A stretch of DNA of 64,000 nt from Sutcliffiella deserti. GTDB lineage: Bacteria > Bacillota > Bacilli > Bacillales > Bacillaceae_I. Positions within the stretch are counted from its first letter, which is position 1, and each line of letters begins with the position of its first letter. A program made the translations under genes and the position numbers. The DNA lies in the NCBI RefSeq assembly GCF_020037475.1, contig NZ_JAIQDB010000003.1:1-64000 (forward strand), read 5' to 3'. This document shows, in pieces, positions 52,931 to 62,412 of this stretch. The notes under the pieces are model-generated. The model searched no databases and had not been told where the DNA came from. It worked only from the letters and a program-made list of their open reading frames with translations.

Positions 52931-53296
52931 TTATCGGCTCAAATGTTCGTGTATCAACTTCCATTTTCCCTCTTCCTTTACAAAAACATTCGTTGCCCTA
53001 CCGCTGCCGGAAATGAACTCCCCATTCATGTATCCTTCATAATGAAAAGTGTAGAGACATGTGGCAGTAAGCTCATCCACAGCAATCCACTGCACATCTT
53101 TTGCAGTGTAAACTTCCTCTTTAATTGTGTCCCATGCATGTTCAAAGAAAGCACGAATTTCCTCGCGGTTTGTACAGGTTTTATTAGTAAACCAGTACAC
53201 AACATTCTCGTGTAGCATTTTTTCCACATTGTCGAAATTGTGGGTGTTCGTAGCTTTTATGTACTCTTCTAGCGCTTTATGGTAATCCATTCTCAT
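52931..53296 (-). CDS. SnoaL/NTF2-like protein
   Basis: A 121-residue protein with an alpha+beta barrel pattern: ALEEYIKATNTHNFDNVEKM at the start and TNVFVKEEGKWKLIHEHLS at the end. Such proteins are small ligand binders or isomerases; function unknown. It starts 28 bases upstream of the GNAT gene and may share its message. Confidence 0.82.
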   Translation of the reverse strand: MRMDYHKALEEYIKATNTHNFDNVEKMLHENVVYWFTNKTCTNREEIRAFFEHAWDTIKEEVYTAKDVQWIAVDELTATCLYTFHYEGYMNGEFISGSGRATNVFVKEEGKWKLIHEHLSR

Positions 53297-53742
53297 TCTC
53301 CTTTACGGTCGCGTTTCCTTCAGCAGCCTAAATGTACTTGTATGCGAGGTTAACTTCCCCCTTTTGTAGAAAAAAAAAACACTTCTACATCTTTCGACTT
53401 TCTTCCCTTTTACTCCTTTTAAAATTGTAAAACCGTACGAAAATGTGAAAAAGAAAGGCAACATCACAGGGGTACTGGATAAATAAATGTATGACATTCT
53501 AAGGTTAATTTGTAATTTTGCAACCGCAGCGGCTCTTTCTGCACAGGGATTGAGGACTTTTAGCGCCAGGAGTGAGGATTTTGTCAAATTATCCTGCACT
53601 TAGAAATTATATAATCCAAGTTTCTATTTTATCGACCAATTTCATAGATTTATAATCTACTTTTTCATTTTATAATCCATTTGAAGCAATATAAACGCCA
53701 TTCGACACAGACCGACACATTATGCACTATTAGAAGACAGGA
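53297..53742. other. Gene-poor spacer
   Basis: No frame with a start signal was found. It is AT-rich with runs of A and T. Leftward frames here lack Shine-Dalgarno sequences and have non-coding composition. Confidence 0.4.
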
Positions 53743-53780
53743 GACAGGTCCCTCGCCCCACGGGGACGAGGGAGCTGTCC
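53743..53780. repeat. REP-like palindrome, full copy
   Basis: GACAGGTCCCTCGCCCC and GGGGACGAGGGAGCTGTC form a stem of ~17 bp with two mismatches, followed by CCCAAAACCC, the conserved tail of the family. Confidence 0.88.
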
Positions 53781-53857
53781 CCAAAACCCATATGCATGAA
53801 TTCCCCACATCCCCGCATATGAATATATGGACAAGTCTTTCCAATAGGGGTAAAAAT

Positions 53858-54484
53858 GTGGAATATTTATGGACAATCTTTCATTTTATAGTGCTTGGTA
53901 TAAGCTTGGCCGCGCCAATCGGGCCTATTAATCTTGAGATAATCAAACGAGGTATTAGTTCAGGATTTTATGCAGCTTGGCTCGTTGGGTTAGGCGGGAT
54001 GAGTGCAGATATTTTATTTTTACTGATTATCATGATGGGAATGGCGCCCTATCTTCAAATTGAATCAGTTCAGATATTCATGTATGGATTAGGCAGCCTG
54101 ATGTTATTTTATCTTGGTATACAAACCATTCTTAGCTCGATAAAAAGCAAAAGAATATTAGACCTTGGAAAACCTATTCAGAAAAGTTCATTCTTCGTCG
54201 GGTTTGGAATAGCGGCATTTAACCCGATCAATTTTGTGTTTTGGTTTGGTATTTTCGGATCTTCTTTCCAGTCTCTCTTAACAAAAGGATGGTTAATCAC
54301 GTTGGTGGGTGTCATCTCGCTAATACTAGGCATCTTTTTGTGGAATTTAAACGTTGCTTTCACCGTTCATTTTGCAAGAGCATTTATAAAGGAAAGAGTC
54401 CTGAAAGTCGTGAATATAGGGGCAGGTATATTTTTAATTGCATCTGCCTTCCCCTTAATAAAAAGACTATTAATCCTCGTTTAG
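53858..54484 (+). CDS. LysE-family amino acid/threonine exporter
   Basis: A 208-residue protein with six helices. ISLAAPIGPINLEIIKRGIS at the start and FFVGFGIAAFNPINFVFWFG are hallmark LysE/RhtB motifs. It exports amino acids or derivatives; substrate unknown. I choose GTG at 53858 with AGGGG 8 bases upstream; the longer frame from 53681 reads through the palindrome. Confidence 0.85.
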   Translation: MEYLWTIFHFIVLGISLAAPIGPINLEIIKRGISSGFYAAWLVGLGGMSADILFLLIIMMGMAPYLQIESVQIFMYGLGSLMLFYLGIQTILSSIKSKRILDLGKPIQKSSFFVGFGIAAFNPINFVFWFGIFGSSFQSLLTKGWLITLVGVISLILGIFLWNLNVAFTVHFARAFIKERVLKVVNIGAGIFLIASAFPLIKRLLILV

Positions 54485-54497
54485 TAGCGTAGTTATT

Positions 54498-54529
54498 GGT
54501 TATTGGGGACAAGCATGCCCCCAGTAACC
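54498..54529. terminator. Hairpin between LysE and DUF4179 genes
   Basis: GGTTATTGGGG and CCCCCAGTAACC form a stem with flanking GTAGC/GCTAC that extends it. It lies between convergent genes and lacks a long T tract, so terminator strength is unsure. Confidence 0.6.
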
Positions 54530-54531
54530 GG

Positions 54532-55824
54532 CTACTCACCAACTGGTATCTCAATCTTTTTATTGTACTTTTTCATAAAATGCATCCCTTCTATCAAGAG
54601 GTAGTCAGGATCTATTTTCGTATCAAATACAATAGTCCTCACCTTCCATTCCCTTCCGTCTGCTTGCTTATCATGCGTCTGGTTTTGGGTTGTAAGAATC
54701 TCCACCTTATTATTTTCATCTCCTATATAAACACCATCGAGCATAACATCCTCCTCTGTTGCGATGGTGATTTCCACTCCTTGGGAAGTGTTCGAGACAT
54801 CCTTTATCCACAACGCTTTTCCACCAAGCTCAATCGGTGTCTCTTCAATGGAAGAAAGGGAAATCTCATCATTAAGCTTTTGATAGCCAACAAATTCCTT
54901 CACTACAAGTTCCAATGACGTTAAACTTTCCGGCAAGGCATCAAAGTTTATTTCAAACTTTTGGCCACTAAATGAAGACCCACTTCCTCCACCTCTTAAT
55001 TCTACCGGACTGCCATTTGCTACAAGCTCAATCCCGCCGAGGGCAAAATCCACTCTATCAAAATTATCCACCTTTAACGAACCATCAATCACTGTCAACG
55101 TTGGAGTCGCTTTAATAGAATCAAAAGTGATTGACCCTTTGTCAACATCGACTGTTTTCTTTATCGACTGTTTGAATTGCGTTTGCAAGGCCAGGTTTGG
55201 ATTATAAGGAAAAGTAAGTTCTTCCGCTTTGAGATGACCATTGCTTTGGGTTTGGGTAAAATGAACCGTTAATTTTTTCGAGAATGCACTAACGTTTTCA
55301 AAATGCATCGTCCCTTTTACCTCGGTACCTTCCTCATTGATGATAGCCGTTCCTCCTTGGACCATTGAATTTGTCAAAAACCCAGTTATTTTTGTAGGAG
55401 AAAAATGTGAGTTTGACAAATCCCCAAGGCCATCAGGATTATTTAAGGTATAGTAGAGTATCAGCTGATTGTCATCTGTCATCATGCCATCTATAACCAG
55501 TTCGGTTCCACCTTCCAACCTCATTTTTTCATCAACAAGCTGTCCCATCCCAGCCTCATTCAAATTCTTCAGAGTGCCTGACATCACTTCATCAAATCCA
55601 AGCAGCTTTTTTCCATAATAGGCTAACCCATTGTAATGGTATCCTACAATCAGCAGGGAAAATAACATAACCGCTGCAAACTTCCAGATTGCCTTATTAT
55701 GTTTTGGCTTTCTTGGAACCGCAGTATCTAATGCACCTCTTAATCTTGCTTCTAACTCTACTGGTGCTATGGTGAGATTCATTCGCTCCTTCTCTTTAGC
55801 CAATCGCTTTTCCACATCATTCAT
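54532..55824 (-). CDS. DUF4179-type anti-sigma factor
   Basis: A 430-residue single-pass protein: cytoplasmic part (~1-48), helix at ~50-66 (FAAVMLFSLLIVGYHY), then a DUF4179 region (GFDEVMSGTLKNLNEAGMGQ) and further beta-rich extracytoplasmic repeats. It inhibits the ECF factor encoded just upstream; the ATG at 55824 follows GGAGGTGAG and overlaps that gene's end by 8 bases. Confidence 0.85.
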   Translation of the reverse strand: MNDVEKRLAKEKERMNLTIAPVELEARLRGALDTAVPRKPKHNKAIWKFAAVMLFSLLIVGYHYNGLAYYGKKLLGFDEVMSGTLKNLNEAGMGQLVDEKMRLEGGTELVIDGMMTDDNQLILYYTLNNPDGLGDLSNSHFSPTKITGFLTNSMVQGGTAIINEEGTEVKGTMHFENVSAFSKKLTVHFTQTQSNGHLKAEELTFPYNPNLALQTQFKQSIKKTVDVDKGSITFDSIKATPTLTVIDGSLKVDNFDRVDFALGGIELVANGSPVELRGGGSGSSFSGQKFEINFDALPESLTSLELVVKEFVGYQKLNDEISLSSIEETPIELGGKALWIKDVSNTSQGVEITIATEEDVMLDGVYIGDENNKVEILTTQNQTHDKQADGREWKVRTIVFDTKIDPDYLLIEGMHFMKKYNKKIEIPVGE

Positions 55825-56362
55825 CTTTCTCACCTCCACAGAATTCTCTAAGTTTTTTTAACCCTTGGAATACCCTTGACTTGACTGTACCTACCGAGAC
55901 CTTCGTGATTTGTGCGATGGTTTGGTAGTCAAAGTCGTGAAAATACTTTAGTTGGATTGCTTCTCTTTGATGTTCATTTAGCTGCAAGAGCACCTGTTGG
56001 ATATCTATTTGGCGTTCACTGTCTATGTAATCATCACGGGCAATTGTCTGAGGGGAACGAGTTTTATAATCAGTTTCCATGTTGTCTAACAGCACAATCT
56101 TCTTTCTCTTCCGGAGTTGGTCTTTACAGCTGTTAACCAAAATTGTTTTACTCCAGCTGTAGAAGGCCTCTTCTTTTTTAAGCTGATCTATTTTTTCATA
56201 CAAAATAACAATCATATCCTCCATCGCATCCATGGCATCGTGCGAATCTCCCAAATAAGTGAGAGCAAGCCGATAATAATCATCTTGCTTTGCCATAATT
56301 AGTTGTAGCAAAGCCTCTTTACTTCCTTTTTTCGCCTTTTTCACCAACCGCACTACATTCAT
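55817..56362 (-). CDS. ECF sigma factor (SigV/SigM-like)
   Basis: A 181-residue sigma factor. Region 2: YYRLALTYLGDSHDAMDAME and FYSWSKTILVNSCKDQLRK; region 4: DFDYQTIAQITKVSVGTVKS. GAGAGGTGAAG precedes the ATG at 56362. It is coupled to a DUF4179 anti-sigma factor and so is likely to answer envelope stress. Confidence 0.88.
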   Translation of the reverse strand: MNVVRLVKKAKKGSKEALLQLIMAKQDDYYRLALTYLGDSHDAMDAMEDMIVILYEKIDQLKKEEAFYSWSKTILVNSCKDQLRKRKKIVLLDNMETDYKTRSPQTIARDDYIDSERQIDIQQVLLQLNEHQREAIQLKYFHDFDYQTIAQITKVSVGTVKSRVFQGLKKLREFCGGEKDE

Positions 56363-56445
56363 AACTTCACCTCTCTCCCCTATAAGAGTAATTATCATGA
56401 AAAAAAGTTCATTTTGTAATGAAAGATTTTAAGTGTTTATTATAG

Positions 56446-56478
56446 AAAAAAAAACCACCCTCTAAAGGTGGCTTGTAC
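56446..56478 (-). terminator. Terminator of the anti-sigma gene at 56588
   Basis: CCACC-T and A-GGTGG arms around TCTAAA; on the minus strand TTTTTTTTT follows. It separates the two sigma operons. Confidence 0.85.
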
Positions 56479-56557
56479 TTCTAATTATGGCATGATACTT
56501 AGGATATTTGTACATCAACGTATGAAAATGGTAGGCAGAAAATGTTTATGAGGGTGG

Positions 56558-56586
56558 CTGGGACAAGGGACCTGTCCCCAAAACCC
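56558..56586. repeat. REP-like element, half copy
   Basis: GGGACAAGGGACCTGTCCCC followed by AAAACCC matches the right arm and tail of the palindrome family; the left arm is missing. Confidence 0.75.
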
Positions 56587-56587
56587 A

Positions 56588-57598
56588 CTATTCCTTTATT
56601 TCATAAACTAAGATATCAAACAGTTGATCATTTGTATAAAGCAGGAAGGCCCATTCCCCAGGTTTGGGAATTGTAACTGATGATGGTATATGGGCATCTG
56701 CGACATTATTTTCTCCAGCAAGTCCAATGGTCCAACCATTTATTAAAATAGGATGTACGCTTTTTGTATTCCGGTGGTATCCGACTATCGTTAATTCCTC
56801 CGCTTCTGTTCCCCAAAGATGCCACATCCACTTTTGTTGGGTGAGACTTGGCATTTCCATCCCGATTACGCCGGATTTGTTTTCATTTCCTACTATGTTT
56901 CTACCAAACGGTATTGCTTTTCTTTTCCAATCAATTTGCTCAAAATCCCTCTTTTCCACAAAATCCGGAATACTTTCCGGCAAACTTATATTCATTTCCT
57001 TTACGGATAAAACTACATCACCATAAAATTCTCCGTCCAAAAATACTTCATATTTCCATATGCCACTAAAAGGCACTTCGTACGTCGCGGTATATCTTTC
57101 TAAGCTTGGGTATCCTGAGGATGCTTCTGTAATCTTTTCGGGAGAGACCACCGTAACCCGCTCCTTGGTTTCCTTATGCACGGCATAGATTGCTAGTTCT
57201 TTTCTTTCAAAGACTTCAAAGGGTTCTGAGAAACTAAAGATATATCCATAATGTTTCCCTGCGGTAATTCCTGGTTCAGGAAGAATTCGAAATAGCACCT
57301 TCCCTTCTTTCCTGTATTCATTGCGAATCGCCCAATCCTCATTTACTTGATTTGCCCCACCATGATTGTGTGGCGTGATTTCAACTTCGCTTGAAAGGAA
57401 CAAAGCAAGCAAGGTGATCACAACACCCGTCATCACAAAAGCAAGAAAACCTTTCGCTCTGCTTGGCTTATGCTCTTTTTCTGTAAGGATCGCTTTTCTT
57501 ATATTGTTTTTCTGTAGTTCTGTAAAATGCTTCCCCTTATGAGTGGTTGAATTCATCACTTTGCGTAAATTCCTGAGCTTACTCTCCATCTTTTTCAC
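56588..57598 (-). CDS. Putative anti-sigma factor, single-pass
   Basis: A 336-residue protein: basic cytoplasmic N-terminus (to ~47), one helix (~50-68, FLAFVMTGVVITLLALFL) and an extracytoplasmic beta-rich domain with a segment YTATYEVPFSGIWKYEVFLD. It overlaps the ECF gene upstream by 20 bases, hence the anti-sigma call. The domain is not otherwise recognised. Confidence 0.65.
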   Translation of the reverse strand: MKKMESKLRNLRKVMNSTTHKGKHFTELQKNNIRKAILTEKEHKPSRAKGFLAFVMTGVVITLLALFLSSEVEITPHNHGGANQVNEDWAIRNEYRKEGKVLFRILPEPGITAGKHYGYIFSFSEPFEVFERKELAIYAVHKETKERVTVVSPEKITEASSGYPSLERYTATYEVPFSGIWKYEVFLDGEFYGDVVLSVKEMNISLPESIPDFVEKRDFEQIDWKRKAIPFGRNIVGNENKSGVIGMEMPSLTQQKWMWHLWGTEAEELTIVGYHRNTKSVHPILINGWTIGLAGENNVADAHIPSSVTIPKPGEWAFLLYTNDQLFDILVYEIKE

Positions 57599-58130
57599 AC
57601 CTTTCCATCAAGTGCTTCAACTTGGCTCTCGCTCGATGCAGCCTCGTTTTAATTGTATTTCTATTCAACCCAAGAATCCTGCTAATTTCTTCAACAGGTA
57701 GTTCCTCATAATAATGAAGAGTAATTACCTCTCGATACTTAAGCGGAAGGGCAAGAACACATAACGAAAGCTGCTCCTCCTCACTCCGCTTAATATAATC
57801 CATTTCTGGTGACGGTTCTTTCGCTTGAAAAAGACGAAACAACTTCGGGTTGATTATCACTTTCTTTATTGTGGAGCTTTTTAGTACATCCTTTGATTTA
57901 TTAATTGTCACTCTATAGATCCACGACTTAAAAGAAGTGATCGATGCTAAGCTGTCATACTGCCTGTAACAGATAATAAAAACCTCCTGCACAACATCTT
58001 CCGCCAACTTCCAATCTTTTAAATAGGTATAAGCCATCTTCGTAAGCTTCTCCCCAAAAACATCCATGATGTTCTCAAACCACACATGCTTATCCATCGA
58101 GTCTATTTTTCCGCAATTATTCTCGTTCAA
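57579..58130 (-). CDS. ECF sigma factor
   Basis: Up to 183 residues. Region 2: LTKMAYTYLKDWKLAEDVVQ and SFKSWIYRVTINKSKDVLK; region 4: LPVEEISRILGLNRNTIKTR. Start unsettled: TTG 58130 or ATG 58097, neither with a strong Shine-Dalgarno. It overlaps the putative anti-sigma gene. Confidence 0.88.
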   Translation of the reverse strand: MNENNCGKIDSMDKHVWFENIMDVFGEKLTKMAYTYLKDWKLAEDVVQEVFIICYRQYDSLASITSFKSWIYRVTINKSKDVLKSSTIKKVIINPKLFRLFQAKEPSPEMDYIKRSEEEQLSLCVLALPLKYREVITLHYYEELPVEEISRILGLNRNTIKTRLHRARAKLKHLMERCEKDGE

Positions 58131-58336
58131 CTTGCTCTCACCCCACTTTTCTCTATTGCTAAGACGATTGACGAGGAATCTGGTTTCATTTTTTTAAAAA
58201 ATCCTCTCTTGAATTATGAGGTCTTGTGGGAGGTCCCAAGAATGAACTGTCCCCCCTTCTTCATTTGGTGGTATTATGTAATAGTCATTAAAGGATAATA
58301 GCACGTATTTTTTCCACATTAGCTGGAGGTATAACT
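58131..58336. other. Divergent spacer between sigma and YibE/F genes
   Basis: No gene seen. GGGAGGTCCC and a nearby GAACTGTCCCCCC (58229-58256) look like decayed REP-like arms. Promoters were not assigned. Confidence 0.35.
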
Positions 58337-59461
58337 TTGAATCTCATAAAGCAATTAAAGAAATTAACCAAAATCGAGCTCTTTTTATATATAATCTTAA
58401 TCACTTCTTTTGTTATCTCGATAATTTTTGTAAATAACAATTATTCATATTACGAGCAGCCGATAGCTGAGGTTGTGAAGACAGAGTTAATAGAGAGCAC
58501 TGAAATGATTGATCATCATGGGAATGAGGACATTTTATTCACACAGAGAATCACTGCCGTATTAAAAAATAGCGAGGATAAAGGGGAGCATATTCTTTTA
58601 CCTAATGAATATTCCTTATCAAAAGCCTACGACAACGAATACCAGGTTGGTCAAAAAATATTTATTTCGGTTGATAAAGTTGAAACGGAAAATGGTGAGT
58701 TAACAGGCTATATAATAGACTTTAAACGGGATACCTATGTATTACTGGTCGCCTGGGTATTTATTCTCAGCTTAATTATCATCGGAAGAAAGCAGGGGCT
58801 TTTTTCTATCTTAAGTTTGGCAATCAATGCTGTTCTACTTTCATACGCCTTAGATCTATACATAAGTCATTCGAAAATAAGCCCAATCCTGCTTGGCGTT
58901 GTTAGTGTTTTTTTATTTACTGGAATTTCTCTGTTACTCGTTAACGGCTTTAATGAAAAAACATATTCCGCTATTATAGCAACCTTAATTGGAACGTTCA
59001 GTTCTCTTTTCATCGCGTACTTTGTTATTTATCTAACTGGCGGGAATGGGTTGGGCCAATTCTTATCGCGCCCCTCCCAGATGGTGTTTATGGCAGGATT
59101 ATTTATCGGTTCGCTAGGAGCAGTTATGGACATCGCAATCACCATGTCTTCCTCTCTTTTCACCCTCTATGAAAAAAATAACCTTATAACAGTAAAGGCA
59201 CTGCGAGCTTCAGGCATGGAAATTGGAAAAGATATTATGGGTACAATGACAAATATATTGTTTTTCGTTTATATAAGTGGTTCGATCCCAATGCTTCTAT
59301 TGTATTTGAAAAATGACTCTCTACTAGGGTTTACACTGTCCATGAACCTTTCCTTAGAACTGGCGAGAGCTCTGGCTGGTGGGATAGGTATTGTGCTAAC
59401 TATTCCTATTGGAATTTATACAACTATATTTTTCATTAATAGAAAGAGGGCAAAATTATGA
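58337..59461 (+). CDS. YibE/F family membrane protein (first of pair)
   Basis: A 374-residue protein: N-terminal helix, extracytoplasmic domain (~40-130) and about seven helices. The RASGMEIGKDIMGTMTNILFF motif and GAVMDIAITMSSSL are typical of YibE/F. Function unknown. TTG start with GGAGGT 7 bases before. Overlaps the second gene by 4 bases (ATGA). Confidence 0.88.
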   Translation: MNLIKQLKKLTKIELFLYIILITSFVISIIFVNNNYSYYEQPIAEVVKTELIESTEMIDHHGNEDILFTQRITAVLKNSEDKGEHILLPNEYSLSKAYDNEYQVGQKIFISVDKVETENGELTGYIIDFKRDTYVLLVAWVFILSLIIIGRKQGLFSILSLAINAVLLSYALDLYISHSKISPILLGVVSVFLFTGISLLLVNGFNEKTYSAIIATLIGTFSSLFIAYFVIYLTGGNGLGQFLSRPSQMVFMAGLFIGSLGAVMDIAITMSSSLFTLYEKNNLITVKALRASGMEIGKDIMGTMTNILFFVYISGSIPMLLLYLKNDSLLGFTLSMNLSLELARALAGGIGIVLTIPIGIYTTIFFINRKRAKL

Positions 59462-60216
59462 ATGCATTGGTGCTACTATCAATCATACTATTTTTCTTGA
59501 TGACTTTTATTGGAGGGTTAAAAGGGATAAAGTCATTTCTTGCTATATTCTTTAATTTTGGCGTACTGATTGTCATCCTTTTCATTATGAACGATCCTAA
59601 TGTTAATCTGATTATTTTAACATTAGCTGCCTGTATAATAATTGCTTGTATTAATCTGTTTTTTATAAATGACATCAATATCAAAACAAAAACAGCTTTT
59701 CTCTCTACGATAATCACCACTGTTATTCTGCTGGTTTTTATTTTACTAGTGACGGAAAAAGCAATGATTCAAGGATTTGGTGAAGAAGAAATTCGCGAAC
59801 TTAATGGCTTTTCCCTTTATATTGGAATCGATTTTGTTAAACTCGGCGTATCTGTCATTATTATGAGTACCATAGCTGCTATTATCGATGCAGCCATTGC
59901 AATTTCCTCACCGATGCGCGAAATCCATTACCATAATCCAACAATTTCCAGAACAGATCTGTTCCGATCAGGATTAAGCATTGGCAGAGATATCATAGGG
60001 ACAAGTACCAACACACTATTCTTTGCCTTCTTTGGCGGGTACTTAGCAATGTTCATCTGGTTCAAAGATACATCCTATACTCTTGGGGGAATAGTTAATT
60101 CAAAGATATTTAGTGCAGAAATGATTACATTACTTAGCGCTGGCATTGGAGTGATTATCGTTATTCCAATTACTTCGTGGATTACCGCTTTGGTGTTAGT
60201 GGGAAAAGAGAAATGA
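59458..60216 (+). CDS. YibE/F family membrane protein (second of pair)
   Basis: A 252-residue protein with about seven helices. It has the same motif set as the preceding protein (IIDAAIAISSPMREIHYHNP; RSGLSIGRDIIGTSTNTLFF) but lacks the extracytoplasmic domain. The two probably form a complex. Confidence 0.88.
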   Translation: MNALVLLSIILFFLMTFIGGLKGIKSFLAIFFNFGVLIVILFIMNDPNVNLIILTLAACIIIACINLFFINDINIKTKTAFLSTIITTVILLVFILLVTEKAMIQGFGEEEIRELNGFSLYIGIDFVKLGVSVIIMSTIAAIIDAAIAISSPMREIHYHNPTISRTDLFRSGLSIGRDIIGTSTNTLFFAFFGGYLAMFIWFKDTSYTLGGIVNSKIFSAEMITLLSAGIGVIIVIPITSWITALVLVGKEK

Positions 60217-60246
60217 TGGGGCTCTCACAGCTCCCATTTTTTTTTG
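60216..60246 (+). terminator. Terminator of the YibE/F operon
   Basis: ATGGGGCT and AGCTCCCAT arms around CTCAC, followed by nine T residues. Confidence 0.92.
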
Positions 60247-60277
60247 GAAAAAACAACATAGTTCTGCTTTTATAAAA

Positions 60278-60802
60278 CTACCATTCAACTATCACATTAT
60301 TTTCACTATCTAATATTTGGTAGTAAAGATTATGAGTCATCTCCAAAATAGCATATGGCACTTTCTCATATACGGAGTTTGCCTCTGATATTTCAACGTC
60401 TGATGTATAGATAACATTTCCTTGTTCATCCTCTAAGGTATAACTAACTGATTCAGCATTAGGGTAATCATAAAAATATCCCCATATGGCCCCAATGGAA
60501 CGATCCCCAACCGATGAAACTTTTATAATTTCATATTCACTTGATAGATCTACACTTTGACCATGTTCACCGGTACCAGCATTATATTTGTATCCTGAAT
60601 TTTCTTTAGTGAAAGTATTTAAGCATAACAATGGCTCTCCTGTATAATCTTCTGTCATGAAAAGGACAACTTCATCAACATCATCCTGATACAAGATCTC
60701 AACTTTTTGGTCGTGATTTTTTTCTATTGCTTCCTGAAGAGTTGGTGAGGAACAGCCAACAAGAGTAAAAATCAAAATAGATAACCAGATTAGTCCCTTC
60801 AA
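60278..60802 (-). CDS. Hypothetical lipoprotein
   Basis: A 174-residue predicted lipoprotein. From TTG 60802 it reads LKGLIWLSILIFTLVGCSS, a perfect signal plus lipobox, and AGGGGGG stands about 8 bases before the start. The longer frame from 60907 runs through a terminator and is rejected. The mature part (AIEKNHDQKVEILYQDDVDE ...) is not recognised. Confidence 0.65.
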   Translation of the reverse strand: MKGLIWLSILIFTLVGCSSPTLQEAIEKNHDQKVEILYQDDVDEVVLFMTEDYTGEPLLCLNTFTKENSGYKYNAGTGEHGQSVDLSSEYEIIKVSSVGDRSIGAIWGYFYDYPNAESVSYTLEDEQGNVIYTSDVEISEANSVYEKVPYAILEMTHNLYYQILDSENNVIVEW

Positions 60803-60893
60803 CAATAAATCCCCCCTAACTTGATGTACACGTTCAAGCCTAGCTTGTGATTTCATTCTTCTACCACTTCGGACACGATGGAATGTACGACAC

Positions 60894-60921
60894 AGGGTCC
60901 AGCGCATAAAAGCTGGACCCT
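60894..60921 (-). terminator. Terminator of the VOC/PhnB-like gene
   Basis: AGGGTCCAGC and GCTGGACCCT form a perfect 10-bp stem. It has no long T tract. Confidence 0.7.
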
Positions 60922-60925
60922 ATCT

Positions 60926-61354
60926 TTACATTGTTGTTTCACTATTATCGTAGTTTAGCTGCCAATGAATTCCGAATTTATCGGTTACTTGGCCATAGAG
61001 CTTGCTCCAGAAGGTTTCCTGCAGTTCCATATCGATCTTGCCACCTTCTTTTAGTTGCTCATACCAGGATTTTAATTCATCTTTATTTTTGCTGACCAAA
61101 GCAAGTGTTATATTATTGCCGATAACAAATTCCTGTCCCGAAAAAGTGTCAGAAAACATAACGTTGCTTCCATCAATATTGAGGCGGGTGTGCATCACGA
61201 GTTCCTTTGCTTCTTCAGGAAGTGGATACTCCGAGCTTTGTGGGCTTTCCCCGAAAGTCATAATTTGTGGTGTTTCTGTTTGAAATACCTCTGCATAAAA
61301 CTCGACAGCTTCTCGACAGTTTCCATTAAAAGTAAGGTATGCACCTACAGACAT
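60926..61354 (-). CDS. VOC family protein, PhnB-like
   Basis: A 142-residue protein with the PhnB/YjdN pattern: GAYLTFNGNCREAVEFYAEV, then SNVMFSDT and QVTDKFGIHWQLN. Function is unknown; these often are annotated as demethylubiquinone methyltransferase-like, which is not supported. ATG at 61354 is favoured by AGGGG 8 bases upstream. Confidence 0.85.
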   Translation of the reverse strand: MSVGAYLTFNGNCREAVEFYAEVFQTETPQIMTFGESPQSSEYPLPEEAKELVMHTRLNIDGSNVMFSDTFSGQEFVIGNNITLALVSKNKDELKSWYEQLKEGGKIDMELQETFWSKLYGQVTDKFGIHWQLNYDNSETTM

Positions 61355-61540
61355 TCTCATCACCCCTATAAATTTTTATTCTCAAACCTATTTTATCAGA
61401 AAATTCAAATACGCATACTATGAATAAATTATTTCTCTCAAAATAATAGACAAAATAGTTTACCTACCTTAAGTAATCCACACAATCCCTTTTACTAGAG
61501 TTCCATACAATAGTAGAAAGAAAGCAAGGAGGTGAGTAAA

Positions 61541-62092
61541 ATGAAAACTTATTATTACAAAAATGAACAAGAATCTACTTTTCACCACAAAAATAAAAAG
61601 GGAAAGGACACTGAAAATATCACGATTAACGTGAATTGCGGAAAGGACAAGAGAGATCGCAGAACACCTGCTTTCCGTGCATTAAAGGAAACAAACCAAC
61701 CACTTGAAGCAGGTCAATCTAGCAAAATTACGTTTGAGGATGAGCAATATGATATAGGAAACATCTACAATGCCGGCAATTCTACCCTCGTACCACGCGA
61801 GAGTGGAATTTACTATGTAGCAGGCAGCTTCACCTTCACCCCTAACATGAATGTTCCCTATCGTACAAGAGCAGACATTGTGGTGAATGGAATTAGCGTT
61901 CAAGTCGACAATGATTATTGGGACGAACTTAGCTTCCTAAACGTCGTCAATGTCTCTGCTGTTCTGGAACTGCAAGCTGGTGACCTGGTCGAAATCTTCG
62001 GTCAAAGTTCAACAGACGGAACAATCCTTAGTGACGTCGAAGAACCAGGTTTAGCATTCAGCTCAAACTTTGAGGCATTTAAAGTATCGTAG
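61541..62092 (+). CDS. C1q/TNF-like jelly-roll protein, possibly spore-surface
   Basis: A 183-residue protein. Residues 1-~40 are charged, with ENITINVNCGKDKR; residues ~50-183 form a jelly-roll pattern (YDIGNIYNAGNSTLVPRESG, YYVAGSFTFTP, AVLELQAGDLVEIFG) like C1q/TNF-type and BclA C-terminal domains. No collagen repeats, no signal peptide. Spore coat or exosporium location is an inference. AAGGAGGTGAG stands 4-5 bases before the ATG at 61541. Confidence 0.75.
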   Translation: MKTYYYKNEQESTFHHKNKKGKDTENITINVNCGKDKRDRRTPAFRALKETNQPLEAGQSSKITFEDEQYDIGNIYNAGNSTLVPRESGIYYVAGSFTFTPNMNVPYRTRADIVVNGISVQVDNDYWDELSFLNVVNVSAVLELQAGDLVEIFGQSSTDGTILSDVEEPGLAFSSNFEAFKVS

Positions 62093-62100
62093 GAATACAA

Positions 62101-62135
62101 AAGCGGGTTTTAGGGACAGGTCCCTCGACCCGCTT
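62101..62135. repeat. REP-like half copy forming a hairpin
   Basis: AAGCGGGT and ACCCGCTT flank TTTAGGGACAGGTCCCTCG, so a half palindrome of the family lies inside a new stem. It follows the C1q-like gene and may act as its terminator. Confidence 0.7.
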
Positions 62136-62412
62136 AATATAGGTATGCTATTATTTCTCCCATTGCTAAACTAAGGTCCAAAAAATAGTACCCCACATAC
62201 ATAAACAAAAAGAAACTAAAAGTCATAATCAAGTTTAATACTGCCAAGAGATAATGCTTCCCTAACAGTCCAAAAACAAGACCAACCGGTCCAATAATAA
62301 AGGTCAGCAACCAAAACGGACTGGCAACCTCGAGCAACACATTCGGTAACCAAAGCAGGACACAAATGACAAAACAGATTAGGGACAATATTTTTAGTGC
62401 ATTCTTACTCAT
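62134..62412 (-). CDS. Small three-helix membrane protein
   Basis: A 92-residue protein with helices at ~8-25, ~34-50 and ~55-85. Family not recognised. ATG at 62412 chosen (GAGGAAAG about 12 bases upstream); a GTG four codons earlier abuts that sequence. Confidence 0.55.
   Translation of the reverse strand: MSKNALKILSLICFVICVLLWLPNVLLEVASPFWLLTFIIGPVGLVFGLLGKHYLLAVLNLIMTFSFFLFMYVGYYFLDLSLAMGEIIAYLY

Noticed and set aside
53303..53599. Leftward 98-codon frame in the spacer
   Set aside because: No Shine-Dalgarno, non-coding composition, no recognisable features.
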